Assembly: GCF_018323885.1 (NCBI RefSeq)
Contig: NZ_AP024585.1
Location: 1,736,001 to 1,800,000 of the forward strand
From: Citrobacter amalonaticus
GTDB lineage: Bacteria; Pseudomonadota; Gammaproteobacteria; Enterobacterales; Enterobacteriaceae
DNA length: 64,000 bases
Reading direction: 5' to 3'
In this document: positions 32,878-44,096 of the stretch, piece after piece
Position numbering within the stretch: the stretch's first letter is position 1
Layout: every line of letters starts with the position of its first letter
Notes under the pieces: generated by a model
Told to the model about the DNA's origin: nothing
Database searches by the model: none
The model's input: the letters and a program-made list of their open reading frames with translations, nothing else
Translations under genes and position numbers: made by a program

Positions 32878-33495
32878 ATGACAACCCAGTATGGATTTTT
32901 TATTGATTCCAGCCGTTGCACCGGTTGTAAAACCTGCGAACTGGCCTGTAAAGATTACAAAGACTTAACCCCGGATGTCAGCTTCCGCCGCATTTATGAA
33001 TATGCGGGCGGAGACTGGCAGGAAGACAACGGCGTCTGGCACCAGAACGTGTTTGCCTATTATCTCTCTATTGCCTGTAACCACTGTGAAGATCCGGCCT
33101 GTACCAAGGTCTGTCCGAGCGGGGCGATGCACAAGCGGGAAGACGGCTTTGTGGTCGTTGATGAAGATGTCTGCATCGGCTGTCGTTATTGCCATATGGC
33201 CTGTCCGTACGGTGCGCCGCAGTACAACGCCGCCAAAGGCCACATGACCAAATGCGACGGCTGTCATGACCGGGTGGCGGAAGGCAAGAAACCGATCTGT
33301 GTCGAGTCTTGTCCGCTGCGTGCGCTGGATTTCGGTCCTGTCGACGAACTGCGTCAGAAACACGGCGATCTGGCGGCGGTTGCTCCGCTGCCTGGCGCAC
33401 ACTTTACGAAGCCGAGTATTGTGATCAAACCGAATGCCAACAGCCGCCCGACCGGGGATACCACCGGTTATCTGGCGAATCCGAAGGAGGTGTAA
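32878..33495 (+). CDS. dmsB: DMSO reductase iron-sulfur subunit DmsB
   Basis: This 205-residue ferredoxin-like subunit has four Cys groups for four [4Fe-4S] clusters: CTGCKTCELAC, CNHCEDPACTKVCPSG, CIGCRYCHMACPYG and CDGCHDRVAEGKKPICVESC. It passes electrons from the quinol-binding DmsC to DmsA. It has no signal peptide of its own and travels with DmsA through the Tat system. It sits in the middle of the dmsABC operon, with dmsC starting 1 bp after its stop. Confidence 0.98.
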   Translation: MTTQYGFFIDSSRCTGCKTCELACKDYKDLTPDVSFRRIYEYAGGDWQEDNGVWHQNVFAYYLSIACNHCEDPACTKVCPSGAMHKREDGFVVVDEDVCIGCRYCHMACPYGAPQYNAAKGHMTKCDGCHDRVAEGKKPICVESCPLRALDFGPVDELRQKHGDLAAVAPLPGAHFTKPSIVIKPNANSRPTGDTTGYLANPKEV

Positions 33496-33496
33496 G

Positions 33497-34360
33497 ATGG
33501 GAAGTGGATGGCATGAATGGCCGCTGATGATCTTCACGGTCTTCGGACAATGTGTGGTCGGTGGCTTCATTGTCCTGGCGCTGGCGCTAATGAAAGGCGA
33601 CCTGCGGGCCGAAACGCAACAGCGCGTGATTACCTGCATGTTTGCGCTGTGGGTGCTGATGGGGATTGGCTTTATCGCATCTATGCTGCACCTTGGCTCG
33701 CCAATGCGGGCGTTTAACTCGCTTAACCGTGTCGGTTCATCGGCGCTGAGTAATGAAATTGCCAGCGGTTCGATTTTCTTTGCGGTTGGCGGGATCGGCT
33801 GGCTGCTGGCGGTGTTGAAAAAGCTCTCTCCGGCTCTGCGTAACCTGTGGTTGCTGCTGACGATGGTGCTGGGTGTACTGTTCGTCTGGATGATGGTGCG
33901 CGTCTATAACAGCATTGATACCGTACCGACCTGGTACAGCGTCTGGACGCCGCTGGGCTTCTTCCTGACTCTGCTGATGGGGGGGCCACTGCTGGGCTAT
34001 CTGCTGCTGCGCGTGGCGGGAGTCGATGGCTGGGCGATGCGTCTGTTGCCTGCGGTTTCACTGCTGGCGCTGGTGGTCAGTGCCATCATGTCGGTGATGC
34101 AGGGCGCAGAACTGGCGACCATTCACAGCTCTATTCAGCAGGCTTCTGCGTTGGTACCTGACTACGGGGCGTTGATGGCCTGGCGGATTGGGGTGCTGGC
34201 GCTGGCCTTGTGCTGCTGGATTGTTCCGCAGTTGAAAGGGTATCAGCCTGCGGTTCCGCTGCTGTCAGTGGCCTTTATTCTGCTGCTGGTGGGAGAACTG
34301 ATTGGTCGCGGCGTATTCTACGGTCTGCATATGACCGTCGGTATGGCGGTTGCCAGCTAA
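33497..34360 (+). CDS. dmsC: DMSO reductase membrane anchor DmsC
   Basis: This 287-residue integral membrane subunit has eight predicted helices; it anchors DmsAB and oxidises menaquinol. The family start MGSGWHEWPLMIFTVFGQ at 33497 gives the E. coli length and follows the ribosome-binding site AAGGAGGTGTAAG, which overlaps the end of dmsB. His65 in SMLHLGSPMRAF, known to affect menaquinol binding in E. coli, is present. A hairpin begins 7 bp after the stop. Confidence 0.97.
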   Translation: MGSGWHEWPLMIFTVFGQCVVGGFIVLALALMKGDLRAETQQRVITCMFALWVLMGIGFIASMLHLGSPMRAFNSLNRVGSSALSNEIASGSIFFAVGGIGWLLAVLKKLSPALRNLWLLLTMVLGVLFVWMMVRVYNSIDTVPTWYSVWTPLGFFLTLLMGGPLLGYLLLRVAGVDGWAMRLLPAVSLLALVVSAIMSVMQGAELATIHSSIQQASALVPDYGALMAWRIGVLALALCCWIVPQLKGYQPAVPLLSVAFILLLVGELIGRGVFYGLHMTVGMAVAS

Positions 34361-34367
34361 GTGAATA

Positions 34368-34387
34368 ACCGGGGCTTTCGCCCCGGT
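34368..34387 (+). terminator. dmsC 3' hairpin, first copy
   Basis: ACCGGGGC/GCCCCGGT with loop TTTC lies 7 bp after the dmsC stop but lacks a T-run. The same 20-nt sequence recurs at 34529-34548. Between them lie an A/T-rich inverted repeat (AAGGAAAGAAAAA with TTTTTTCCTTCCTT, about 34399-34433) and a perfect palindrome. Confidence 0.6.
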
Positions 34388-34445
34388 CAGATTACTGACA
34401 AGGAAAGAAAAAGCGTGTTTTTTCCTTCCTTGTGGTTATCAGCCG

Positions 34446-34465
34446 AAAATCAATGAATTGATTTT
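34446..34465. repeat. Perfect palindrome between dmsC and ycaC
   Basis: AAAATCAAT-GA-ATTGATTTT has 9-bp perfect arms with a 2-bp centre. It could be a hairpin in the dms transcript or a protein-binding site. No known operator was recognised. Confidence 0.6.
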
Positions 34466-34528
34466 CCTGGTTTTTAATGAGGTGATCTTTACTTTTCCGG
34501 TATCGGGATGAAGTTTGTCATCACTCTC

Positions 34529-34560
34529 ACCGGGGCTTTCGCCCCGGTTTTACTATTTTT
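34529..34560 (+). terminator. dmsABC terminator, second copy of the hairpin
   Basis: The 20-nt hairpin ACCGGGGC-TTTC-GCCCCGGT is repeated here and followed by TTTTACTATTTTT, making a good intrinsic terminator on the plus strand just before the convergent ycaC. Confidence 0.82.
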
Positions 34561-35179
34561 GTTTAGTCAACGTATCGTAGCTGGTCATCAGGTTGCGATA
34601 ATCCGGAATGTGGTTGGAGAACAGCGTCGCCAACCCCTCAATATCATTACGCCAGTCACGGTGCAGTTCACAGGCCACACCAAACCATGTCATGAGCTGA
34701 GCACCGGCCTGCGACATTCTATCCCACGCCGAATGACGGGTAATTTCATTAAACGTACCCGACGCGTCGGTGACGACGAAGACATCAAAACCTTCTTCAA
34801 TGGCTGACAGCGCCGGAAATGCCACACAAACTTCGGTCACTACACCCGCAATGATCAACTGCTTTTTCCCCGTGGCTTTGACGGCCTTCACGAAGTCTTC
34901 ATTATCCCAGGCGTTGATATTCCCTGGCCTCGCAATGTACGGGGCATCAGGAAACTGGGCTTTTAATTCGGGGACCAGCGGGCCGTTTGGTCCGGTTTCG
35001 AAACTGGTGGTGAGGATGGTAGGCAGCTTGAAGTATTTGGCTAAATCACCCAGCGCGAGCACGTTGTTTTTGAATTTATCAGGGTCAATATCCCTGACCA
35101 GTGACAGCAATCCGGCCTGGTGATCCACCAGAAGAACCGCTGCGTCATTTTTATCGAGACGAACATAAGGCCTGGTCAT
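34553..35179 (-). CDS. ycaC: Isochorismatase-family hydrolase YcaC
   Basis: This 208-residue cysteine hydrolase of the isochorismatase-like superfamily is nearly identical to E. coli YcaC, which forms an octamer (a double tetramer ring). Catalytic Asp19 (VLLVDHQAG) and nucleophile Cys118 (VVTEVCVAFPAL) are present. The physiological substrate is unknown; expression in relatives responds to stress and anaerobiosis. The ATG at 35179 follows AAGGAGAAGAGA. It is convergent to dmsC and divergent from ycaD, as in E. coli. Confidence 0.95.
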   Translation of the reverse strand: MTRPYVRLDKNDAAVLLVDHQAGLLSLVRDIDPDKFKNNVLALGDLAKYFKLPTILTTSFETGPNGPLVPELKAQFPDAPYIARPGNINAWDNEDFVKAVKATGKKQLIIAGVVTEVCVAFPALSAIEEGFDVFVVTDASGTFNEITRHSAWDRMSQAGAQLMTWFGVACELHRDWRNDIEGLATLFSNHIPDYRNLMTSYDTLTKQK

Positions 35180-35492
35180 TCTCTTCTCCTTGCTTAAGTC
35201 AACTCTGCGCCCGAATTCATTCAGGTGCGTATGGTTCATTCAAAGCATAGAACGGAAAAAAAAACCTGCCGGGACTATGAGATTTTTCAACTGATCGAAA
35301 CGGAATACCTTTGCGTTAAATCAATAAAAACAGTCACCTGTAGTTGATTGGTTATCAGTAATACATAATCTTAATCAATAAATTCAATCGAAGACGGAAA
35401 AGGGCCGCCACACCACGGTTTCCGCCGATTGACAATGTTTTTGTTGGTGGCATGATGCGCGTGAAATTTGAACTTCCTCACGGTTTATACTC
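35180..35492. other. Divergent ycaC/ycaD intergenic region
   Basis: This region of 313 bases has no gene. A promoter toward ycaD is plausible: TTGACA at 35429-35434 with CATGAT at 35451-35456 (16-bp spacer). The ycaD start has no clear Shine-Dalgarno sequence. The remainder is AT-rich and should contain the ycaC promoter. Confidence 0.55.
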
Positions 35493-36641
35493 ATGTCCAC
35501 CTATACCCGACCTGTCTTGCTTTTGCTGGCTGGTCTACTTCTGCTGACCCTGGCGATTGCGGTGCTGAACACGCTCGTCCCGCTTTGGCTCGCCCAGGAA
35601 AACCTGCCGACGTGGCAGGTGGGTATGATCAGTTCGTCCTATTTCACCGGTAATCTGGTCGGGACGCTGTTGACAGGAGCTTTAATCAAACGCCTCGGGT
35701 TTAACCGTAGTTACTATCTTGCCTCGCTGATTTTTGCCGCCGGCTGTGTGGGCCTCGGGGTGATGGTCGGCTTCTGGAGCTGGCTGGCATGGCGCTTTGT
35801 CGCGGGCATTGGCTGCGCGATGATCTGGGTGGTTGTGGAGAGTGCGCTGATGTGCAGCGGGACATCACGTAACCGCGGTCGCCTGCTGGCGGCCTACATG
35901 ATGGTCTATTATGTGGGGACCTTCCTCGGACAACTGCTGGTCAGCAAAGTCTCGACGGAACTGATGAATGTGCTGCCGTGGGCGACGGGACTGATTCTGG
36001 CAGGGATTTTACCGCTGCTCTTTACCCGCATCCTGAATCAACAGTCTGATGAACACAACGACACGCCAATTACCGCAATGCTGAAACTGCGTCAGGCGCG
36101 GCTGGGCGTTAACGGCTGCATCATTTCCGGGATTGTCCTGGGTTCGCTGTACGGCCTGATGCCGCTCTATCTCAATCATCAGGGCATGAGTAATGCCAGT
36201 ATCGGTTTCTGGATGGCGGTGCTGGTTAGCGCGGGGATCCTCGGGCAGTGGCCAATCGGGAGACTGGCGGATAAGTTTGGTCGACTGCTGGTACTGCGCG
36301 TGCAGGTGTTTGTGGTCATCCTCGGAAGCATCGCGATGTTAAGCCAGGCAGCGATGGCACCTGCGCTCTTTATCCTGGGGGCGGCCGGTTTTACGCTCTA
36401 TCCGGTCGCGATGGCCTGGGCCTGTGAAAAAGTGGAACATCATCAACTGGTGGCGATGAACCAGGCGCTGCTGCTAAGCTACACCGTTGGCAGCCTGTTA
36501 GGGCCTTCCTTCACCGCCATGTTGATGCAGAATTATTCCGATAATCTTCTGTTTATTATGATTGCCAGCGTGTCGTTTATTTATTTGCTGATGCTGCTGC
36601 GCAATGCCGGACATACTCCGAACCCGGTTGCTCACGTTTAA
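35493..36641 (+). CDS. ycaD: MFS transporter YcaD
   Basis: This 382-residue protein of the major facilitator superfamily has twelve predicted helices in two halves and the length of E. coli YcaD. A cytoplasmic loop motif resembling the MFS motif A ([14 protein letters not shown], about residues 255-268) is clear in the second half. The substrate is unknown. In E. coli ycaM, ycaN and ycaK follow; here the next gene after a terminator is pflA. Confidence 0.93.
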   Translation: MSTYTRPVLLLLAGLLLLTLAIAVLNTLVPLWLAQENLPTWQVGMISSSYFTGNLVGTLLTGALIKRLGFNRSYYLASLIFAAGCVGLGVMVGFWSWLAWRFVAGIGCAMIWVVVESALMCSGTSRNRGRLLAAYMMVYYVGTFLGQLLVSKVSTELMNVLPWATGLILAGILPLLFTRILNQQSDEHNDTPITAMLKLRQARLGVNGCIISGIVLGSLYGLMPLYLNHQGMSNASIGFWMAVLVSAGILGQWPIGRLADKFGRLLVLRVQVFVVILGSIAMLSQAAMAPALFILGAAGFTLYPVAMAWACEKVEHHQLVAMNQALLLSYTVGSLLGPSFTAMLMQNYSDNLLFIMIASVSFIYLLMLLRNAGHTPNPVAHV

Positions 36642-36716
36642 TTCAGCGTCAACAGGAAGCAATGTGTGTTATTGCATCCTGTTTTGGTTAATGTTCTGTA
36701 TTCCCCGACAGAAAGT

Positions 36717-36746
36717 AAAAAGGCTACCCGTCGGATAGCCTTTTTA
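36717..36746. terminator. Bidirectional terminator between ycaD and pflA
   Basis: The stem AAAAAGGCTA/TAGCCTTTTT with loop CCCGTCGGA has an A-run on one side and a T-run on the other. It ends the convergent ycaD and pflA transcripts. Confidence 0.9.
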
Positions 36747-36756
36747 AAAGACGCAA

Positions 36757-37497
36757 TCAATACATCACTTTATGCCCGTACTGCTCAAGAATGCCTTTAA
36801 CGCGTTCCATCGTTTCTTTCTTCGGTGGATGTACACCATCGAGTTTGTACTCTTCGCCCATCGCCACCCATTTATGTTTACCCAGTTCGTGATAGGGCAG
36901 GAGCTCGATTTTTTCAACGTTGCCCATATCGCGGGTAAATTCACCGAGTCGGTGCGCGGAGTCGTCATCGTCGGACCAGCCAGGTACCACGACGTAACGG
37001 ATCCACACGTTGATATTTTTGTTTGCCAGATAGCGGGCGAACTCCAGCGTACGGTGGTTGGAAACGCCGACCAGGTTCTGGTGGATCTCATCATTCATCT
37101 GCTTGAGGTCGAGCATCACCAGGTCAGTGACTTCCAGCAGTTCATCAATCACCGGGTCGTAGCGGCGAACAAAACCATTGGTATCCAGACAGGTATGGAT
37201 ACCTTCTTGCTTACAGGCACGAAACCAGTCACGGACAAATTCCGCTTGCAGGATGGCTTCACCGCCTGACGCCGTTACGCCGCCGCCGGATGCGTTCATA
37301 AAGTGGCGATAGGTCACGACCTCTTTCATCAGTTCTTCAACGGTGACTTCTTTACCGCCATGCGTGTCCCACGTATCGCGGTTGTGGCAATACAGACAGC
37401 GCATCAGGCAGCCCTGGAAGAAAGTAATAAAGCGGATGCCTGGGCCGTCAACGGTACCACAGGATTCAAAGGAGTGAATGCGACCAATAACTGACAT
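36757..37497 (-). CDS. pflA: Pyruvate formate-lyase 1-activating enzyme PflA
   Basis: This 246-residue radical SAM enzyme has the cluster motif C30-x3-C34-x2-C37 (CLMRCLYC). It uses S-adenosylmethionine and reduced flavodoxin to abstract a hydrogen from the essential glycine of PflB. The [20 protein letters not shown] start at 37497 matches E. coli; a longer frame upstream is rejected on length. It lies 204 bp downstream of pflB on the same strand, beyond a terminator-like hairpin, so it probably has its own promoter in that gap. Confidence 0.98.
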   Translation of the reverse strand: MSVIGRIHSFESCGTVDGPGIRFITFFQGCLMRCLYCHNRDTWDTHGGKEVTVEELMKEVVTYRHFMNASGGGVTASGGEAILQAEFVRDWFRACKQEGIHTCLDTNGFVRRYDPVIDELLEVTDLVMLDLKQMNDEIHQNLVGVSNHRTLEFARYLANKNINVWIRYVVVPGWSDDDDSAHRLGEFTRDMGNVEKIELLPYHELGKHKWVAMGEEYKLDGVHPPKKETMERVKGILEQYGHKVMY

Positions 37498-37636
37498 TGC
37501 GGTGTTTCTCCAGATGTGGCCCATCCGGGGCCGTGTTGGTGCACAGCTCATTGGCTGTGTCGAGTCTGTTTTGGCGGTTATCCATTGAGTATAGATAGCT
37601 GACAAAACAGGCTGCAGTCGGGAAACGACCTGTTAA

Positions 37637-37663
37637 AAAGGCCCCACTTACGTGGAGCCTTTA
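37637..37663 (-). terminator. pflB terminator
   Basis: On the minus strand, AAAGGCTCCAC-GTAA-GTGGGGCCTTT is followed by TT, 38 nt after the pflB stop. One G-T pair interrupts the stem. It should end most focA-pflB transcripts before pflA. Confidence 0.82.
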
Positions 37664-37701
37664 TTGTACGCCTTTTACCGCGTGATTTCAGTCAAAACAC
37701 A

Positions 37702-39984
<2,283 letters not shown>

Positions 39985-40040
39985 GTAACACCTACCTTCT
40001 TAAGTGGATTTTTTATTTACTGCGTGTATCGCGACATCAA

Positions 40041-40898
40041 TTAATGATGATCGTTGTCACGCAGATAAATGACCCAGTATGTCAACCCAACCAACAAACC
40101 CCCGCCGATAATGTTACCGATCGTAACCGGAATCAGGTTATCAGTGATGAAGTTCATCGCGGTCAGGTGAGAAAAACTTTCCGGCGTCGAGCCAACTGCG
40201 CTCCAGAACTCCGGTGTTGCGAGATCACGGATTACAATACCCATCGGAATCATAAACATGTTTGCGATACTGTGCTCAAAACCGCTGGCAACAAACATCG
40301 CAACCGGTAATACCATGATAAACGCTTTATCCATCAGGCTACGGCCTGAGTAGCTCATCCATACAGCCAGGCATACCATCAGGTTTGCGAGGATACCGAG
40401 GCTGACGGCTTCAACAAAAGTATGGTGCATTTTGTGGTCGGCGGTTTGCAGGACGTTCAGTCCCCACTGGCCGTTGGCGACCATATATTCGCCGGAAAGC
40501 CACATCAATAGCACAAAGAGCAAGCAACCAATCAGGTTACCAAAATAGACGTTGAGCCAGTTTTTTGCCAACTGACCCCAGGTGATTCGGCCACTGGCTT
40601 TGGCAACGACAATCAACACGGTTGACGTAAAGAGGTCTGCACCGCAGATGACGCAAAGAATCAACCCCAGAGAGAAGCAGATACCGCCAATCAATTTCGC
40701 CATACCAAAGGGCATCGTACCTGTACCGGTCGTTGCAGTGATATAGAAAACAAAGGCGATGGAAATGAACACACCGGCAGTAATTGCCAGGAAGAAAGTC
40801 TTAAGCGGATGTTTCGTTGCTTTATAGACACCTGCCTCTTCGGCCACTTTGGCCATTGCTGCAGGGAGTAAAAGATCAAAAGGGTTGTCAGCTTTCAC
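40041..40898 (-). CDS. focA: Formate channel FocA
   Basis: This 285-residue pentameric formate/nitrite transporter family channel starts at GTG as in E. coli (KADNPFDLLLPAAMAKVAEEAG after the start). Six helices, with the omega-loop region SLGLILCVICGADLFTS and the conserved HSIANMFM histidine (position 209), identify FocA. It exports formate made by PflB and can reimport it, and the N-terminal helices interact with PflB. A longer in-frame start is rejected. It heads the focA-pflB operon with a long upstream control region. Confidence 0.97.
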   Translation of the reverse strand: MKADNPFDLLLPAAMAKVAEEAGVYKATKHPLKTFFLAITAGVFISIAFVFYITATTGTGTMPFGMAKLIGGICFSLGLILCVICGADLFTSTVLIVVAKASGRITWGQLAKNWLNVYFGNLIGCLLFVLLMWLSGEYMVANGQWGLNVLQTADHKMHHTFVEAVSLGILANLMVCLAVWMSYSGRSLMDKAFIMVLPVAMFVASGFEHSIANMFMIPMGIVIRDLATPEFWSAVGSTPESFSHLTAMNFITDNLIPVTIGNIIGGGLLVGLTYWVIYLRDNDHH

Positions 40899-41221
40899 AC
40901 TAACTCTCTCTTTATTAAGTCGGCGACGAGATACTAACAAAGCATTATAGATGAGAAATTGATGTAGATCATATCCCGCCTGGCTTATAGGCCCGTAATA
41001 CGCATGGTTTTTATGCAATTACGGAGTAATTAATTGATTTTTATGATAAAAATAAATTTTAAATTTTAGCAAATGAGTTGAAAATTTTCCTTCCTACGTC
41101 TGTTAGCCAGTTAATTAATATGGAGTAATTGGCAGATAAAGTAACAACTATCCATTAAATTATGTAATATCAACTACCAACATTTAACCTTGTTATTACA
41201 TTTGTTTTGGGATATTCAAAA
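40899..41221 (-). promoter_or_regulatory. focA-pfl promoter region
   Basis: This strongly AT-rich non-coding region upstream of focA corresponds to the multi-promoter, ArcA-, FNR- and IHF-controlled area in E. coli. I can name one motif with some confidence: the FNR-like site at 40959-40972. No gene is seen between focA and the ycaO terminator. Confidence 0.7.
40959..40972. promoter_or_regulatory. FNR-like site upstream of focA
   Basis: TTGAT-GTAG-ATCAT differs from the FNR consensus TTGAT-N4-ATCAA at one base. It lies about 60 bp upstream of the focA GTG. FNR is a known activator of focA-pfl. Confidence 0.75.
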
Positions 41222-41251
41222 ATAAATAAAAAGGGGCGCTTAGCGCGCCCC
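41222..41251 (-). terminator. ycaO terminator
   Basis: On the minus strand, GGGGCGC/GCGCCCC with a 5-nt loop (41233-41251) is followed by CCTTTTTATTTATT-type T-rich sequence. It lies 53 bp after the ycaO stop. Confidence 0.85.
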
Positions 41252-41303
41252 GTAATATAGCCCAGACGATTATTTAAACCTACTCAGCGTAGGTTGATTG
41301 GCT

Positions 41304-43064
41304 TTATTTTGACCAAAATGAAGATTTTGCACGCTGCAACTTCTCATAGGCCTTCAACAGCGACTGGTGTGATGCGAATGCGTGCAGATCGCTGTCAACC
41401 GGCTGCAGACCATAAAAGGCGGCTTCACCGCTCAATGCTGCACTGGCGGCTTCGACGGCATTTGCGCCATACATACGGACAAACGCGTTCAGATATTGCA
41501 GCGGTTCACGTTCTTCTTCCTGCGACAGCAGTAACAGCGTTTGCAGGCAACGGTAATAATTCGCCCGCTCGGCGCTAAAGATCGACGTATTAAATTCCAT
41601 CGTCCATTCGGTCCAGATCAGTGCCTGTTCCAGATCACCACCTGCCAGCGCCAGCATCGCTTTCAGTTCCCCAATACGCAGGGTGTACCAGCCGTTATCT
41701 GAACCGGTAGCCAGGCCTAACAGTTCACGAACGCGGGTGAAATCATCAAACCCTTCTTCATCGAGTTGCTCAATCAGGTTGAGATAGTCTTCTTTATCCC
41801 AGCGACTATTCGGCAGTGAGAGCAGGGTCTCGCGCAGATGGACGCCCATGGCGTTATTGGCTAACCACAGATCTTCAGCAGGATAAATATCAGACATCCC
41901 CGGAACGATGATCCGACAGGCGTAGACACCGAGATGTTCGTAATCGGCGATGTACACCTCTTTATCTTCCGCGTTGAAGATCGCCATCAGGGTGGCAAAC
42001 TCTTCTTCTGTGGTACCGGAGAAACTCCAGTCAACGAACGGGTAGTCGGCATCCTGCTTGAACAGATCCCAGGAGATCAGACCGCTGGAGTCAATGAAGT
42101 GTGTTTCCAGGTTGGTATGCTCAGCCACTTCTTCATCGTCGAAGGTCGGCGGCGTGAAGACGTCGAGATCTTTCAGACCACGGCCCTGCAGCAGTTCCGT
42201 CACGGTACGTTCCAGTGCGACGCCAAAATCAGGATGTGCGCCGAAAGAGGCGAAGCAGGTGCCGTTAGCCGGATTGAACAGCACAACGCAGATCACCGGA
42301 TACTGACCGCCCAGAGAACCGTCGTAAGCAAAGATGGGGAAACCTTCCGCTTCCAGCGTTGCAATAGATTCCACTACCGCCGGGTAGCGTGCCAGCACGT
42401 CGGCCGGAATTTCCGGCAGGCTGATGCTTTCGGCAATAATGCGATTCTTCACATAACGCTCAAAGACTTCAGATAACCCTTGCACGCGCGCTTCGTTACG
42501 GGTGTTACCGGCGGACATCCCGTTTGAGACGTACAGGTTGCCGATAATGTTCATTGGAATATAGACGGTCTGGTTATCCGACTGGCGGGTAAACGGCAGG
42601 CCGCAGATACCACGCTCTTCGTTGCCAGACTGCAGGTCGATCAGCATGCTGCCGGTCAGTTCGTTCTCGGGATCGTAGAAGGCACGCAGGCGGGCATCCA
42701 GCAGACCGTCCGGTACGTCATCATTTTCGGTCAGCGGGAACCATTTCTCGTTCGGATAATGCACGAACGGGCCATTGGCGATGGTTTCACCCAGCCAGAA
42801 ATCGGCAAAGAAATAGTTGGTTGACAGACGCTCAAAATATTCGCCCAACGCCGAGGCCAGCGCGGCCTTTTTCGTCGCCCCTTTGCCGTTGGTAAAGCAC
42901 AGCGCACACTCTTTATCGCGAATGTGTACGGACCAGACGTTCGGCACTGGATTCAGCCACGAGGCCTCTTCAATATGGAAACCGAGGTCGAGTAGTTTTT
43001 GCTGGAAGCGAGCGATGGAGTCTTCCAGTGCGGCGTCTTTGCCGGGAATAAATGTTTGCGTCAT
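41304..43064 (-). CDS. ycaO: YcaO (ribosomal S12 methylthiotransferase accessory factor)
   Basis: This 586-residue protein is the founding member type of the YcaO superfamily of ATP-dependent backbone-amide-activating enzymes. The N-terminal ATP-grasp-like YcaO domain (to about residue 400) shows GKGATKKAALASALGEYFERLS and the QGLSEVFERYVKNRII helix, which holds acidic nucleotide-binding residues. A helical TPR-like C-terminal region follows. E. coli YcaO supports beta-methylthiolation of ribosomal protein S12; the exact reaction is unresolved. No azoline precursor peptide or dehydrogenase gene is adjacent, so this is not a natural-product cluster. The start at 43064 (MTQTFIPGKDAALEDSIARF) gives the E. 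coli length. Confidence 0.95.
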   Translation of the reverse strand: MTQTFIPGKDAALEDSIARFQQKLLDLGFHIEEASWLNPVPNVWSVHIRDKECALCFTNGKGATKKAALASALGEYFERLSTNYFFADFWLGETIANGPFVHYPNEKWFPLTENDDVPDGLLDARLRAFYDPENELTGSMLIDLQSGNEERGICGLPFTRQSDNQTVYIPMNIIGNLYVSNGMSAGNTRNEARVQGLSEVFERYVKNRIIAESISLPEIPADVLARYPAVVESIATLEAEGFPIFAYDGSLGGQYPVICVVLFNPANGTCFASFGAHPDFGVALERTVTELLQGRGLKDLDVFTPPTFDDEEVAEHTNLETHFIDSSGLISWDLFKQDADYPFVDWSFSGTTEEEFATLMAIFNAEDKEVYIADYEHLGVYACRIIVPGMSDIYPAEDLWLANNAMGVHLRETLLSLPNSRWDKEDYLNLIEQLDEEGFDDFTRVRELLGLATGSDNGWYTLRIGELKAMLALAGGDLEQALIWTEWTMEFNTSIFSAERANYYRCLQTLLLLSQEEEREPLQYLNAFVRMYGANAVEAASAALSGEAAFYGLQPVDSDLHAFASHQSLLKAYEKLQRAKSSFWSK

Positions 43065-43200
43065 GAAAATCACTTTTGTCGTACGGAAAGCGCGCAATGA
43101 TACGGGTTTTACATGACTGACGCTATCGCCGCCACTGACGCGGCGCAAATAAAAGTTTTGGCTATGCTTGTAGGCAGTGATCCACCATAAGAGCATAAAA

Positions 43201-43893
43201 ATGAAAGCGTTTGATTTACAACGGATGGCACTCGATAAAGTGCCGATGGAATTCCTCGGTGAAGTGGCTTTACGCAGTCTGTATACCTTCGTACTGGTCT
43301 ATCTGTTTCTCAAACTCACAGGACGACGCGGCGTGCGACAGATGTCGCTCTTCGAAGTGCTGATTATTTTAACGCTGGGGTCGGCGGCGGGTGACGTGGC
43401 CTTTTATGATGATGTCCCGATGTTGCCAGTACTGGTGGTCTTCATTACCCTCGCGCTGCTGTACCGTCTGGTGATGTGGCTGATGGCGCGCAGTGAAAAA
43501 CTGGAAGATTTACTGGAAGGTAAGCCCGTCGTGATTATTGAAGATGGCGAGCTGGCGTGGGAAAAACTGAACCAGTCAAATATGACCGAGTTCGAGTTTT
43601 TCATGGAGCTGCGACTGAATGGCGTTGAGCAACTGGGACAGGTGCGCCTGGCGATCCTTGAAACGAATGGTCAGATCAGCGTTTATTTCTTTGAAGACAG
43701 TGAGGTAAAGCCTGGCTTAAGCATTTTGCCGAAGTATTGTACGCAACGTTATAAAGTCGTTCCTGAAGCGGGAGAGTATTCCTGTGTGCGATGCAGTGAA
43801 GTGATCACAATGAAAGCCGGCGATCGTCAGGCGTGCCCGCGGTGTAAAAATCCAGAATGGTCGAAGGCCAGTCGGGCAAAACGGGTCGTCTGA
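43201..43893 (+). CDS. ycaP: DUF421 inner-membrane protein YcaP
   Basis: This 230-residue protein of the YetF/DUF421 family has three N-terminal membrane helices (about residues 20-95, including GRRGVRQMSLFEVLIILTLG) and a cytoplasmic domain with KPVVIIEDGE and the NMTEFEFFMELR segment. The C-terminus has two Cys pairs (CVRC, CPRC), which suggests a small zinc ribbon. The function is unknown. MKAFDLQRMALDKVP at 43201 is the E. coli-like start, and an ATG eight codons upstream is less likely. It is divergent from ycaO. Confidence 0.92.
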   Translation: MKAFDLQRMALDKVPMEFLGEVALRSLYTFVLVYLFLKLTGRRGVRQMSLFEVLIILTLGSAAGDVAFYDDVPMLPVLVVFITLALLYRLVMWLMARSEKLEDLLEGKPVVIIEDGELAWEKLNQSNMTEFEFFMELRLNGVEQLGQVRLAILETNGQISVYFFEDSEVKPGLSILPKYCTQRYKVVPEAGEYSCVRCSEVITMKAGDRQACPRCKNPEWSKASRAKRVV

Positions 43894-44032
43894 CAGCAAA
43901 AATATCGGTCTTTTATCGTCAATCCCGAAGATTCTGTTGTGTGAGCGAACACTCATTTTTACTCGAGTTTGTTTTAGCCATTGCGGCGCGTGTCACTGAA
44001 TGATAAAACCGATATCCACAGGAATAACTTAT

Positions 44033-44068
44033 ACCCAATCTCTGTTCATGTACGAAAAGAGATTGGGT
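44033..44068 (+). repeat. Perfect hairpin in the serC leader
   Basis: The arms ACCCAATCTCT (44033-44043) and AGAGATTGGGT (44058-44068) are an 11-bp perfect inverted repeat with a 14-nt loop, ending 28 bp before the serC ATG. There is no T-run, so it is not a standard terminator. It could be an mRNA stem next to the ribosome-binding site or a protein-binding palindrome. Confidence 0.7.
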
Positions 44069-44096
44069 TAATAACAACGCAACGTGGTGAGGGGAA

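Noticed and set aside
32868..34360. Possible TMAO/biotin-sulfoxide system instead of DMSO reductase
   Set aside because: The DmsB-like four-cluster subunit and DmsC-type eight-helix anchor, and the close match of all three subunits to E. coli DmsABC, exclude the soluble TorA/BisC type.
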